DNA from: DASUCS01 sp041166385
GTDB lineage: Bacteria; Actinomycetota; Acidimicrobiia; Acidimicrobiales; JACDCH01
Length of the DNA: 64,000 nucleotides
NCBI GenBank assembly: GCA_041166385.1
Contig: JBEEFW010000138.1
Span: 1-64,000 of the forward strand
Direction of reading: 5' to 3'
Made by a program: the position numbers and the translations under genes
Shown: piece by piece, positions 27,373 to 35,489 of the stretch
Layout: the number at the start of each line of letters is the position of its first letter
Numbering within the stretch: the first letter of the stretch is position 1
The notes under the pieces: generated by a model
What the model saw: the letters and a program-made list of their open reading frames with translations, nothing else
Told to the model about the DNA's origin: nothing
The model's database searches: none

Positions 27373-28424
27373 GACTTGTCGGAGACTCCCGCGCTGTCGA
27401 ACGTGGCCATCTCCGCGAGGACACGGGCGCTGGCTTCGAGGATGGGGAGGGCGAGACACGCGCCCGAACCCTCGCCGAGGCGCATGCCGAGATCGAGCAG
27501 GGGACGGAGGTCGAGGTGCTCGAGCACCGCCGTCGCGCCCGGTTCCGTGGAGCGATGACCGGCGAAGGCAAATGCCAACGCCGCCGGACACAGATCGGCC
27601 GCCACGAGGAGGGCTGCGCCGGCGATCACACCGTCGATCACCACCGGCACTCGCTCGGCGGCACCGCCGACGATGAAGCCCGCCAGCGCCGCGATCTCGA
27701 GGCCGCCTACCTCGCGCAGCACGGTTCGCCCGTCAGGACTCGGGCCCAAGCGGGTCAGCGCGGCGTCGATTGCCGCGATCTTGCGAGCCAGCGTCACGTC
27801 GTCGATGCCCGTGCCGCGGCCCGTCACGTCCGCCACTGGGCTCCCCGTGAGCGCCGCGATGATCGCGGCGGCGGCGGTCGTGTTCCCGATTCCCATGTCG
27901 CCGGTCACGAGTGCCCGGGCGCCTCCGGCCACGAGATCGCGCGCCACCTCGGCGCCGACATCGAGCGCGCGTTCGGCGTCGTCCGACGTCATCGCCGGCC
28001 CGACCGCAAGATCATCGGTGCCGGCTCGTATCTTGCGGCGCAGCAGCCCCGGGGCGGCGTCGAGCTCGGATGCAACCCCGACGTCGACAACCGTGACGGT
28101 CGCATCCATCTGCCGCGCGAGCACGTTGATCGCCGCGCCGCCGGACACGAAGTTAGCGACCATCTGCGCAGTGACCTCTTGGGGCCACGGCGTGACGCCC
28201 TGCGCGAGCACGCCGTGATCACCGACGAACACCGCGATGGCGGCCGGATGCGGAACCGGCGGCGGCATGGATGCGCTGATGGCCGCGAGGCGGATGCCGA
28301 CAGCCTCGAGATCTCCCAGCGCGCCGCGCGGTTTGGTGAGCCGATCATGGTGCGCGGCCGCGGCGCGCTCTGCGCCGGTGTCAGGCAATCCAACTGACGC
28401 TGCCGCTGCCGCGAAGGCCCTCAT
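27369..28424 (-). CDS. cobT: Nicotinate-nucleotide-dimethylbenzimidazole phosphoribosyltransferase
   Basis: Predicted 351 aa. Marks of CobT are the N-terminal LTKPRGALGDLE, the VFVGDHGV loop, the GDMGIGNTTAAAA loop, and the C-terminal MRLGEGSGACLALP with the catalytic Glu. It makes alpha-ribazole-5'-phosphate, the activated lower ligand of cobalamin. It lies between the decarboxylase-like gene and phyH, overlapping each by 4 nt (ATGA). Confidence 0.95.
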   Translation of the reverse strand: MRAFAAAAASVGLPDTGAERAAAAHHDRLTKPRGALGDLEAVGIRLAAISASMPPPVPHPAAIAVFVGDHGVLAQGVTPWPQEVTAQMVANFVSGGAAINVLARQMDATVTVVDVGVASELDAAPGLLRRKIRAGTDDLAVGPAMTSDDAERALDVGAEVARDLVAGGARALVTGDMGIGNTTAAAAIIAALTGSPVADVTGRGTGIDDVTLARKIAAIDAALTRLGPSPDGRTVLREVGGLEIAALAGFIVGGAAERVPVVIDGVIAGAALLVAADLCPAALAFAFAGHRSTEPGATAVLEHLDLRPLLDLGMRLGEGSGACLALPILEASARVLAEMATFDSAGVSDKS

Positions 28425-29284
28425 CGCTCCAGCGCTTCTGCAAGCCGTTCGAGACCGCGCTCGTCAGGCACGGCGATGCGCACATGGTTCGGAAGGCCGA
28501 AGCTCGTGCAGTCACGGATCACGACACCATGATGCGCCAATCGATCACGAAGCCCCGAAGCCTCGACCAGCACCCAGTTCGCGTCCGACGGTTCGGCGAC
28601 CAATCCGTTGGTGGCCAGTAGCTGGACCAACTCGGCGCGAAGCTCGGAGATGGCCCGCGACCACTTGTCGAGTTCCGCGGCGGCGAGCAGATCGGGGAGC
28701 AGCGCCAAGGCCAGGCTGTTCACCGACCACAGCGGCGGCGCGACGTCGTCCGCGATCAGGTAGCCGAGGCGCAGGCCCGGACAGGCGAAGAGCTTCGTGA
28801 GCGATCCGACCGTGGCCAGGCTCGGACGCTCGGCCGTCCATTGCCCGGTGGCGAGGGGATAGAACGCCTCGTCCCAGATGTCGGCGCGTTCGTCGTCGCC
28901 TGCCAGCCGTCCGCTCGGGTTGTGCGGATCCGAACGCCACGTCGGCCCCCGTCCGTCGCGAGGATGCAGTGCGAACTCGGGCTCGGACGCGACCGTGCCG
29001 CCGAAGCGAGCCGCGGCCAACGCGATTGCCTCGGCGCCACCGTTGGTGAGCACGAGGCGCTCGGGCTCGACACCAATCGCCTCAGCCAGCAGGCGCGTCG
29101 CCGTCGAAGGGTCGGGGTAGCGACGCAGCGCGTCGAGATGTCGGGTCGCCGCGGCAGTGAGGTCGGGCGCGAACGGATTCAGGCTGAGTGACAGGTCGAG
29201 CACATCGGTCGGGTCGAGACCGAGCGCTCGCGCCACGGCCGGACCATCGCCGCCGTGCGCGCCCGGCTGCGGCACCGGCGTCAC
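28421..29284 (-). CDS. CobD/CobC-type PLP aminotransferase-fold decarboxylase
   Basis: Predicted 287 aa from GTG 29284 (an upstream ATG at 29320 would overlap cbiB more deeply). It is a fold type I PLP enzyme with the Schiff-base lysine in VGSLTKLFACPGLRLGY, SLSLNPF near the N-terminus, and the phosphate-binding NPSGR region. Length and position between cbiB and cobT point to the L-threonine-O-3-phosphate decarboxylase (CobD/CobC) that supplies aminopropanol phosphate. A histidinol-phosphate aminotransferase is the alternative. It is shorter than usual (about 330-360 aa). Confidence 0.75.
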   Translation of the reverse strand: MTPVPQPGAHGGDGPAVARALGLDPTDVLDLSLSLNPFAPDLTAAATRHLDALRRYPDPSTATRLLAEAIGVEPERLVLTNGGAEAIALAAARFGGTVASEPEFALHPRDGRGPTWRSDPHNPSGRLAGDDERADIWDEAFYPLATGQWTAERPSLATVGSLTKLFACPGLRLGYLIADDVAPPLWSVNSLALALLPDLLAAAELDKWSRAISELRAELVQLLATNGLVAEPSDANWVLVEASGLRDRLAHHGVVIRDCTSFGLPNHVRIAVPDERGLERLAEALER

Positions 29285-30162
29285 CAAGGGAGGGCCACCG
29301 CAAGGCCGGTGAGGATCCATTGCACATCAGACGACAACCGGACGGCGCGGGCGATGTCGTGACGCTCGGGGACACGACCGTCGCCAAGCGGCGGGCGTAC
29401 CTCGGAGCGATCGCCGTACCGGCTCGGTCCACCGAGGCGCACGTTCAGCGCGGCGGCGAACGCGGCCTCGCTCACGCCGGCGTTCGGTGACGGGTGGGAC
29501 GGCGCGTCCCGCAAGACGGCGCGTTCGATCGCGATCGCGCGCCGCGGCCGGGCCAGAGCGACGAGCCCCGCGGTCACGCGCGCCGGGACGAAGTTCGCGG
29601 CATCGTCGAGGCGAGCACTCGCCCAACCGAAGCGTTCGTAACGGGGTGAGTGGTGGCCGACCATCGCGTCGAGCGTGTTCACCGCGCGGTAGCCGAGCGC
29701 GCCGGGGCCTCCGGCCGCCATCGCCCACAGCACGGGCGCGACGACCGCGTCGACGGTGTTCTCGGCCACGGACTCCACGACAGCGCGGCACACGTCTCGT
29801 TCGTCAAGGTCACGAGGATCGCGACCGACGAGCGCGGGCAGCAACTCGCGAGCGCCCTCGAGGTCGCCGTTGGCCAAGGCCGTGTCGATTTCCATGGCCG
29901 CATCGCCGAGCGCTTTGCCGGCGACGGCCGTGTAGGTCGCGGCTGCGGTCGTGCTCACGAGGCCGATCCCCAACCCGATGGCGGCGCCGATGCCGGCATG
30001 CAGCACTCCGGCGTCGCGGCGGTCGCGATGCAGGACCTGTTCGACCGCGCCCATCGTCTTGCCGAACAGTGCAACCGGGTGCACCGCCGCGGCCGGCTCG
30101 CCGAGGAGGCGATCGGCGATCAATCCGAGCGCGACCGCGCGGCCCCTCACCACGACGCGCAC
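29281..30162 (-). CDS. cbiB: Adenosylcobinamide-phosphate synthase CbiB/CobD
   Basis: Predicted 293 aa with five or six hydrophobic segments. Family blocks include HPVALFGKTM, VVESVAENTVDAVVAPVLWA, AVNTLDAMVGHHSPRYERFG and HPSPNAGVSEAAFAAALNV. The enzyme joins the aminopropanol arm to adenosylcobyric acid at the membrane. Its start (ATG 30162) overlaps cobS by 16 nt, the largest overlap in the operon. Confidence 0.93.
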   Translation of the reverse strand: MRVVVRGRAVALGLIADRLLGEPAAAVHPVALFGKTMGAVEQVLHRDRRDAGVLHAGIGAAIGLGIGLVSTTAAATYTAVAGKALGDAAMEIDTALANGDLEGARELLPALVGRDPRDLDERDVCRAVVESVAENTVDAVVAPVLWAMAAGGPGALGYRAVNTLDAMVGHHSPRYERFGWASARLDDAANFVPARVTAGLVALARPRRAIAIERAVLRDAPSHPSPNAGVSEAAFAAALNVRLGGPSRYGDRSEVRPPLGDGRVPERHDIARAVRLSSDVQWILTGLAVALPW

Positions 30163-30854
30163 GCGACCACGAGGGCCACGGTCTCGCCGATGACGGCCGC
30201 CGCGCCGAGTACGTCACCCGTGAAGCCACCGATCCGTCGACGAGCGAGCAATGCGACCGCGATCGCTCCGACGAACGCCGACGCGACCGCAGCTTCTTGG
30301 AGCCGCCCGCCGGCGAATGCACCGAGGGAGACTGACGCGATCAGGCCGTAGAGGCCGATGGGCCGCCACGCGCTTCCGGCCACATCCGTGGCGAGCCCGC
30401 GGTCGCGCACGTAGGGGAGCGCGCCGGCGATCACCGCCATCGTGGTGCGCGATGCACACCAGATTCCGGCGAGCAGCAAGACGCTCGGTTGCATCGACGC
30501 GATCGCCCCGAACCGCAGACCGATCACGACGACCGCGATCGCGACGCCGTAGGCGCCGACATCGGATTGCCGCATCACCTCGAGGCGACGCTCGCGCGGA
30601 AGATGGGAGAGCAGACCGTCGGCGGTGTCCATCAACCCATCGAAGTGGAGCATGCCGGTGAGCGCGAGATCGGCGGCGACCACCAGCCCGGCGGCCACCA
30701 CGGGGGGCCACACTCGTTCGGCGCCCCACCACACAGCGCCGAGCACGGCGCCGATGAGCGCGCCGACGACAGGAAACCACGCCAGCGTGCGCCGGTTGGG
30801 AGGCTGCGCCGTGCCGACCGGCAAAGGCGTGAGGAACGCAAGCGCTCGTCTCAC
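30147..30854 (-). CDS. cobS: Adenosylcobinamide-GDP ribazoletransferase CobS
   Basis: Predicted 235 aa, GTG start at 30854 overlapping the cobU stop. Several transmembrane helices and the acidic metal motif HFDGLMDTADGL followed by the closing GGFTGDVLGAA identify CobS/CobV. It joins adenosylcobinamide-GDP to alpha-ribazole(-phosphate) to finish cobalamin. Confidence 0.94.
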   Translation of the reverse strand: MRRALAFLTPLPVGTAQPPNRRTLAWFPVVGALIGAVLGAVWWGAERVWPPVVAAGLVVAADLALTGMLHFDGLMDTADGLLSHLPRERRLEVMRQSDVGAYGVAIAVVVIGLRFGAIASMQPSVLLLAGIWCASRTTMAVIAGALPYVRDRGLATDVAGSAWRPIGLYGLIASVSLGAFAGGRLQEAAVASAFVGAIAVALLARRRIGGFTGDVLGAAAVIGETVALVVACASW

Positions 30855-31333
30855 AACGGCAGCACGCGGCCGGCGACGACGAGCAGCACTTCGTTCGCGA
30901 TGGCCGCGACCGCGCGGTTCACGTCGCCGAGGGCGTCGCGGAACTTGCGACCGCTCTCCGTGGACGGGTGCACCCCGAGCCCAACCTCTTCGGACACGAC
31001 GACGGCATCGCCGTCACGCTGGGTCAGCGCGGCGATGAGCGCGTCGACGTCGACCACGAAATCCGCGTGGCTCGAGACCCATGGACCGAGGGCGTCGACC
31101 AGCGCAGTGCCGCGCGCTGCTTGCAGCGCGCCCGCGAGGTCGGCGCCGGCTTCGATCGTCGTCCATTCCGAGGGGCGCCGGTCGCGGTGCCGCTCGACGC
31201 GTGCGATGAAATCGTCATCACCCTCGGGCTGCGCGGTGGCGAAGTACAGGATTGGTGCCGGCAGCTTCGCGACCAACCCTTCGGCGATCTCAGACTTCCC
31301 GGAGCGCGCCCCACCGAGCACCAACGTGATCAC
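30851..31333 (-). CDS. cobU: Adenosylcobinamide kinase/guanylyltransferase CobU
   Basis: Predicted 160 aa from the GTG at 31333, which overlaps the cbiZ stop by 4 nt. The P-loop is GGARSGKS (residues 7-14), the GMP-accepting His lies in ERHRDRRP, and SEEVGLGVHP is the family signature. It phosphorylates the cobinamide side arm and transfers GMP to it, feeding CobS. Confidence 0.95.
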   Translation of the reverse strand: MITLVLGGARSGKSEIAEGLVAKLPAPILYFATAQPEGDDDFIARVERHRDRRPSEWTTIEAGADLAGALQAARGTALVDALGPWVSSHADFVVDVDALIAALTQRDGDAVVVSEEVGLGVHPSTESGRKFRDALGDVNRAVAAIANEVLLVVAGRVLPL

Positions 31334-31944
31334 CGCGCACCGGCCAGGATGGCGCCGTGCGTGGCGCGGGCGAGCCGCGCGCCCCACGTCGAGCGTGGAC
31401 CGCCGAACGTTTCCTCGGCGCCCGTGTCGAGACACGTGATCACGACGGCGTCGGTCGCCGTGCCGGTTCCGGGAACACCGGCGTCGAACAGCGCCTGCGC
31501 CTTGGCTTCGCTCACCGTCGCGACCGCGTTGACCAGCGCGGTGGGGGAGAGGCACACAGGGATCCAGGCGACGACGTTGATCGTGCCGACCAACTCCGCT
31601 GCTGCGTCGGGCGCGGCGGCCCACGTCGGCTGTCCGAGTCCGACGGTGACGGTGACCTCGACGTCGCCATCGTGCGCGTGTTGCGCGGCTCGGACATCGG
31701 CGGCGGTGAGCATGCCGACGCCTTCGCCGTCGAGTTCCAAGGCGGCGGCGATCTCGCCGACGTGAGCGGCCGGATCGAGGCGGGCATAGCCACCTGGCAC
31801 CTGCGCGTTCACTACCCACGATCGAAGGGCGATGCCGCCGCCGTGCGGCGCCGACGAAATGACGCGTGCGGGCGCGTCGAACCGCCATACGAGCACGGCG
31901 AGATCGCGATCGTCTTCCCGCCGCAAGCGGAGCTCCGGTGACAT
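31330..31944 (-). CDS. cbiZ: Adenosylcobinamide amidohydrolase CbiZ
   Basis: Predicted 204 aa. The signature GTGTATDAVVITC, INVVAWIPVCLSPTALVNAV and the Trp-containing WGARLARATHGAI match CbiZ. CbiZ cuts the aminopropanol arm from adenosylcobinamide, giving adenosylcobyric acid, and so allows remodelling of imported corrinoids with a preferred lower ligand. It is the first gene of the minus-strand operon and faces cobO across a 30-bp gap. Confidence 0.9.
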   Translation of the reverse strand: MSPELRLRREDDRDLAVLVWRFDAPARVISSAPHGGGIALRSWVVNAQVPGGYARLDPAAHVGEIAAALELDGEGVGMLTAADVRAAQHAHDGDVEVTVTVGLGQPTWAAAPDAAAELVGTINVVAWIPVCLSPTALVNAVATVSEAKAQALFDAGVPGTGTATDAVVITCLDTGAEETFGGPRSTWGARLARATHGAILAGAR

Positions 31945-31974
31945 CGGCGTGGAGGCGAAGTTAGCGTCGGGCCG

Positions 31975-32496
31975 ATGGCCCGTCCTTCAGTCGTCGTCGT
32001 GAACACCGGGGATGGCAAGGGGAAGTCGTCGTCCGCCTTTGGCGTGATGGGACGAGCTTGGGCACGCGGCTGGCGAGTTGGGGTGGTGCAGTTCATCAAG
32101 GCCGACAGCTGGAAGACAGGCGAGAAGAAGCTCGCCGACCACCTGGGTATCGACTGGCACACCCTGGGCGACGGCTTCACATGGGAGTCGACCGACCTCG
32201 ACGAAACCGCCGCAAAGGGGCAGGCGGCGTGGGCGTTCGCGAAAGAGAAGCTCGCCGCCGGAGAGCACGATCTGCTGATCCTCGACGAGATGACGTATGC
32301 GGTCACGTTCGGGTGGATCGACGTGGACGATGTCGTCCGGGCGATTCGCGACCGGTCGCCTGGCACCAACGTCGTGATCACGGGTCGAGACGCACCGGAG
32401 GAGCTCATCGCCATCGCCGACACCGTGACCGAGATGCGCAAGGTGAAGCACGCCTTCGACGCCGGCATCAAGGCCATCAAGGGCATCGAATACTGA
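31975..32496 (+). CDS. cobO: Cob(I)yrinic acid a,c-diamide adenosyltransferase CobO/BtuR
   Basis: Predicted 173 aa. The P-loop VNTGDGKGKSSSAFG (residues 9-23), VQFIKAD, the metal motif LLILDEMTYAV and VITGRDAPEEL are family standards for CobA/CobO/BtuR. It attaches the 5'-deoxyadenosyl group to cob(I)alamin or cob(I)inamide. The gene is divergent from cbiZ and leads into the riboswitch and the btu transport operon. Confidence 0.95.
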   Translation: MARPSVVVVNTGDGKGKSSSAFGVMGRAWARGWRVGVVQFIKADSWKTGEKKLADHLGIDWHTLGDGFTWESTDLDETAAKGQAAWAFAKEKLAAGEHDLLILDEMTYAVTFGWIDVDDVVRAIRDRSPGTNVVITGRDAPEELIAIADTVTEMRKVKHAFDAGIKAIKGIEY

Positions 32497-32502
32497 AGGT
32501 GC

Positions 32503-32635
32503 GCTAGCTTCCTTCCCGTACCGCTGGTTCAGCGAAGTCCGGTGTGAGCCCGGCGCTGTCCCGCAGCTGTGAAGCCTCCTCGGAGGATGAGCCAGATCGC
32601 CTGGCCAGCGGTGCACGAATAACAGCTCTCGAGGA
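32503..32635 (+). promoter_or_regulatory. Cobalamin (AdoCbl) riboswitch
   Basis: The leader between cobO and btuF carries the core marks of the B12 riboswitch: GCGAAGTCCGGTGTGAGCCC, then GGCGCTGTCCCGCAGCTGTGA, the B12-box part GATGAGCCAGATCGCC and the closing CCTGGCCAGCGG arm. It should bind adenosylcobalamin and lower btuFCD expression when the vitamin is plentiful. I see no strong rho-independent hairpin after it, so control is likely at translation or by Rho. Confidence 0.85.
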
Positions 32636-32710
32636 AAAGGGCCGTTCGTGCGTCAGGGCGTTTTTCCCCTGTCGTCGAGATCCCCGGACTCGAACAAAGG
32701 AGGAAAACCC

Positions 32711-33574
32711 TTGCGCAAACGCCTACTCGCTCTCTGCCTCGCGGTCGCGCTCATCGCCGCGTGTGGGAGCGACTCCAAACCAGCGGTCACCAACGCGTCA
32801 TCGTCGGCGGCATCGAAGCCGGCGAAGATCGTGTCGCTCTCCGCGACCGCGACAGAGATGCTCTTCGCCATCGGCGCCGGGCCCCAGGTCGTCGCCGTCG
32901 ACGACCAGTCGAATTTCCCACCGGAGGCGCCGAAGACCGATTTGTCGGGCTACACGCCCAACGTCGAAGCCATCGCGGGGTATCAACCGGACCTCGTGGT
33001 GATTCCCAATGACACCGCCGGTCTCGTCGCCGGTCTTCAGAACTTGAAGATCGACGTTCTGACACTGCCGCCGGCAACGCAACTGACGGACTCGTACGAC
33101 CAGCTCGCAACGCTCGGCGCCAGGACGGGCCATCAGGACGAGGCGAACAAGGTGGTTTCGAAGATGAAGAGCGACATCGATGGGCTCACAAAGCAGGTGC
33201 CGCAGCAGTTGAGCGGTACGACCTACTACTACGAGCTCGACAACACGTTCTTCACCGCGACCTCGAAGACGTTCATCGGAGCGCTCATCAGCACCACCGG
33301 ACTCAAGAACATCGGTGACTCGGCGGATGACGGCAGCGGATTCCCGCAGCTCTCGCAGGAGGCGATCGTTCAGGCCAGCCCGGACTTCATCTTCCTGGCC
33401 GACACCAAGTGCTGCGCCCAGTCGAAGGACACGGTCTCGCAACGTCCAGGCTGGTCGACGATCTCTGCCGTGAAGACCGGCAAGGTCATCGCGCTCGACG
33501 ACGACATCGCGTCGCGCTGGGGCCCGCGTGTCGTCGACCTGTTCAGACAGATCGTCGAGGCCGTGAAGACGTGA
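32711..33574 (+). CDS. btuF: Cobalamin ABC transporter substrate-binding lipoprotein
   Basis: Predicted 287 aa. A TTG at 32711 is chosen because AAAGGAGG at 32696-32703 lies 7 nt upstream. It gives a lipoprotein signal (LRKRLLALCLAVALIAAC, lipobox LIAAC with Cys at about residue 18). The rest is a class III periplasmic-binding fold (VSLSATATEMLFAIGAGPQVV, YQPDLVVIP, SRWGPRVVDL). It captures corrinoids for BtuCD. It is directly below the riboswitch and overlaps the permease gene by 4 nt. Confidence 0.9.
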   Translation: MRKRLLALCLAVALIAACGSDSKPAVTNASSSAASKPAKIVSLSATATEMLFAIGAGPQVVAVDDQSNFPPEAPKTDLSGYTPNVEAIAGYQPDLVVIPNDTAGLVAGLQNLKIDVLTLPPATQLTDSYDQLATLGARTGHQDEANKVVSKMKSDIDGLTKQVPQQLSGTTYYYELDNTFFTATSKTFIGALISTTGLKNIGDSADDGSGFPQLSQEAIVQASPDFIFLADTKCCAQSKDTVSQRPGWSTISAVKTGKVIALDDDIASRWGPRVVDLFRQIVEAVKT

Positions 33575-34626
33575 GTGTTGACCGCGCCCGGGGAACGACG
33601 CTGCGTCCCAGCGTTCTCCTGGGCGCGGTCATCACCGTCCTCGTCGCCACCGTGTTGGGACTCACCATCGGGCCGACGTCGATTGGTCCGGTCGACGCGT
33701 TGCGAGAAGTCGCCAGTCACCTCCCATTCCTGCACATCCGCTCGTCGCTGACCCCTGCGCAAGCGGCGATCGTGTGGGACCTGCGCTTCCCGCGGGTCGT
33801 CCTTGCCCTGCTCGTTGGCGGTCTGCTCGCACTCTGTGGTGGCTCGTACCAGGGCGTCTTCCGAAATCCGCTCGCCGATCCCTACTTGCTCGGCGTCGCG
33901 GCCGGCGCTGGCTTCGGCGCGACCTTGGCGATCGTGGCGGGGCTGCACAGCGGCGGCGGAGGCTCGTCCGACCTCATCCCGCTCGCGGCCTTTGCCGGAG
34001 CGTTGTTCGCCGTGGCGATCACGTACACCATCGGCGCCTCAGGCGACAGCCGGCGTTCGTCGGCATCGCTCTTGCTCGCCGGAGTGGCCATCACGAGCCT
34101 CCTCACCGCGATGCAGACGTTCGTACAGCAACGCGAGACCGACACGATTCGGGAGGTGTACTCCTGGATCCTCGGGCGACTCACGACGGCGGGCTGGCAC
34201 GACGTGGTGCTCGTGTTGCCGTACGCGATCGTCAGCTCCGCGGTGTTGCTGGCACACCGCCGCACGCTCGATGTGTTGAGTGTGGGTGATGACGAAGCCG
34301 CCACACTCGGATTGCACACGAATCGAGTGCGAGCCATCGTCGTGGTGGCTGCGTCGCTCGGAACCGCGGCCGCCGTCTCCGTGAGCGGACTCATCGGCTT
34401 CGTGGGGATCATCGTTCCTCACACGATTCGCCTGCTGGGCGGCGCGAGCTATCGAGTGATCCTGCCATTGTCGTTGCTGCTCGGCGGCGCGTTCCTCGTC
34501 GGTGCCGACATCGTCGCCCGCACGGCGCTGGCGCCTTCTGAAGTTCCGATTGGCGTTGTGACCGCGTTCTTCGGCGCGCCGTTCTTCGTGCTCGTGCTAC
34601 GGACTCGTCGCGTGGTCGCGACATGA
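33571..34626 (+). CDS. btuC: Cobalamin ABC transporter permease
   Basis: Predicted 351 aa from the GTG at 33571. FecCD/BtuC-type permease with about nine helices; blocks RFPRVVLALLVGG, GGSYQGVFRNPLADPYLLGV, and the ATPase-contact loop SGLIGFVGIIVPHTIRLL are intact. It forms the membrane channel with BtuD. Confidence 0.93.
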   Translation: MSVDRARGTTLRPSVLLGAVITVLVATVLGLTIGPTSIGPVDALREVASHLPFLHIRSSLTPAQAAIVWDLRFPRVVLALLVGGLLALCGGSYQGVFRNPLADPYLLGVAAGAGFGATLAIVAGLHSGGGGSSDLIPLAAFAGALFAVAITYTIGASGDSRRSSASLLLAGVAITSLLTAMQTFVQQRETDTIREVYSWILGRLTTAGWHDVVLVLPYAIVSSAVLLAHRRTLDVLSVGDDEAATLGLHTNRVRAIVVVAASLGTAAAVSVSGLIGFVGIIVPHTIRLLGGASYRVILPLSLLLGGAFLVGADIVARTALAPSEVPIGVVTAFFGAPFFVLVLRTRRVVAT

Positions 34627-35489
34627 CGGCTCGCATCTCCTGTCACGGCGTCACCATCCATCTGGGTGGCCAGCTGATCGTGTCCGACGTTGCGATCGAT
34701 GTCGCCCCGGGCGGATGGGTGTCGATCGTCGGCCCGAATGGCGCCGGCAAGACCACGCTGCTGCGAGCGGTGGCGGGCTTGGTGGCGTACGACGGCACGA
34801 TCGCCGTCGGCGGCGACTCGATGACGGCGTTGTCGGCGCGCGCCCGCGCTCGGGTCGTGGCCGTCGTGCCGCAGGACCCGATCGTGCCCTACGGGTTGAA
34901 GGTGCTCGACTATGTGCTCCTCGGCCGCACGAGCCACATCGGCCGATTCGGTGTCGAAGGTGTGCGCGATCTGGCCGTGGCGCGCGATGTGTTGCAGCAG
35001 CTCGAGCTGAGCCCGCTGGCCCAGCGCCGGATCGAGACCCTGTCCGGTGGCGAGCGCCAGCGCACCGTGCTCGCGCGCGCGTTGGCGCAGGAGGCGCCTG
35101 TTCTGTTGCTCGACGAGCCGACGACGGCCCTCGACATCGGGCATCAGCAGGAGGTCTTGGATCTCGTCGACGAGCTGCGGCGAGATCGCGGCTTGACGGT
35201 GTTGTCGACGATGCACGATCTCACACTCGCCGCGCAGTACGCAGAGTCGCTCGTGCTCCTCGACCGGGGCGTGGTGGTCACCTCTGGTTCACCCGACGAC
35301 GTCCTCACGGAGGACAACCTGAGTCGCTATTACGGCGCCCGGGTGCGCGTCGTGCGCGACGAGGGAACGATCGTGATCGTCCCGCTGCGATCGTCAGTTG
35401 AGGCGAACGAGCTCCACCGACACGGTGTAGTGCTCGACGACGTCCATCCGGATGTCAACGCCGAGGCCCGGTCCGGTCGGAACCGCTAA
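34623..35489 (+). CDS. btuD: Cobalamin ABC transporter ATPase
   Basis: Predicted 288 aa. Walker A GPNGAGKTT (about 37-45), Q-loop VVPQDP, signature ETLSGGERQRTVLARAL, Walker B VLLLDEPTTALD and the switch His in STMHDL are intact. Overlaps btuC by 4 nt. Its last 30 codons overlap the 3' end of the opposing enolase-superfamily gene by 96 nt; the family domain already ends near TIVIVPLR, so this tail is probably a run-on after loss of an earlier stop. Confidence 0.93.
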   Translation: MTARISCHGVTIHLGGQLIVSDVAIDVAPGGWVSIVGPNGAGKTTLLRAVAGLVAYDGTIAVGGDSMTALSARARARVVAVVPQDPIVPYGLKVLDYVLLGRTSHIGRFGVEGVRDLAVARDVLQQLELSPLAQRRIETLSGGERQRTVLARALAQEAPVLLLDEPTTALDIGHQQEVLDLVDELRRDRGLTVLSTMHDLTLAAQYAESLVLLDRGVVVTSGSPDDVLTEDNLSRYYGARVRVVRDEGTIVIVPLRSSVEANELHRHGVVLDDVHPDVNAEARSGRNR

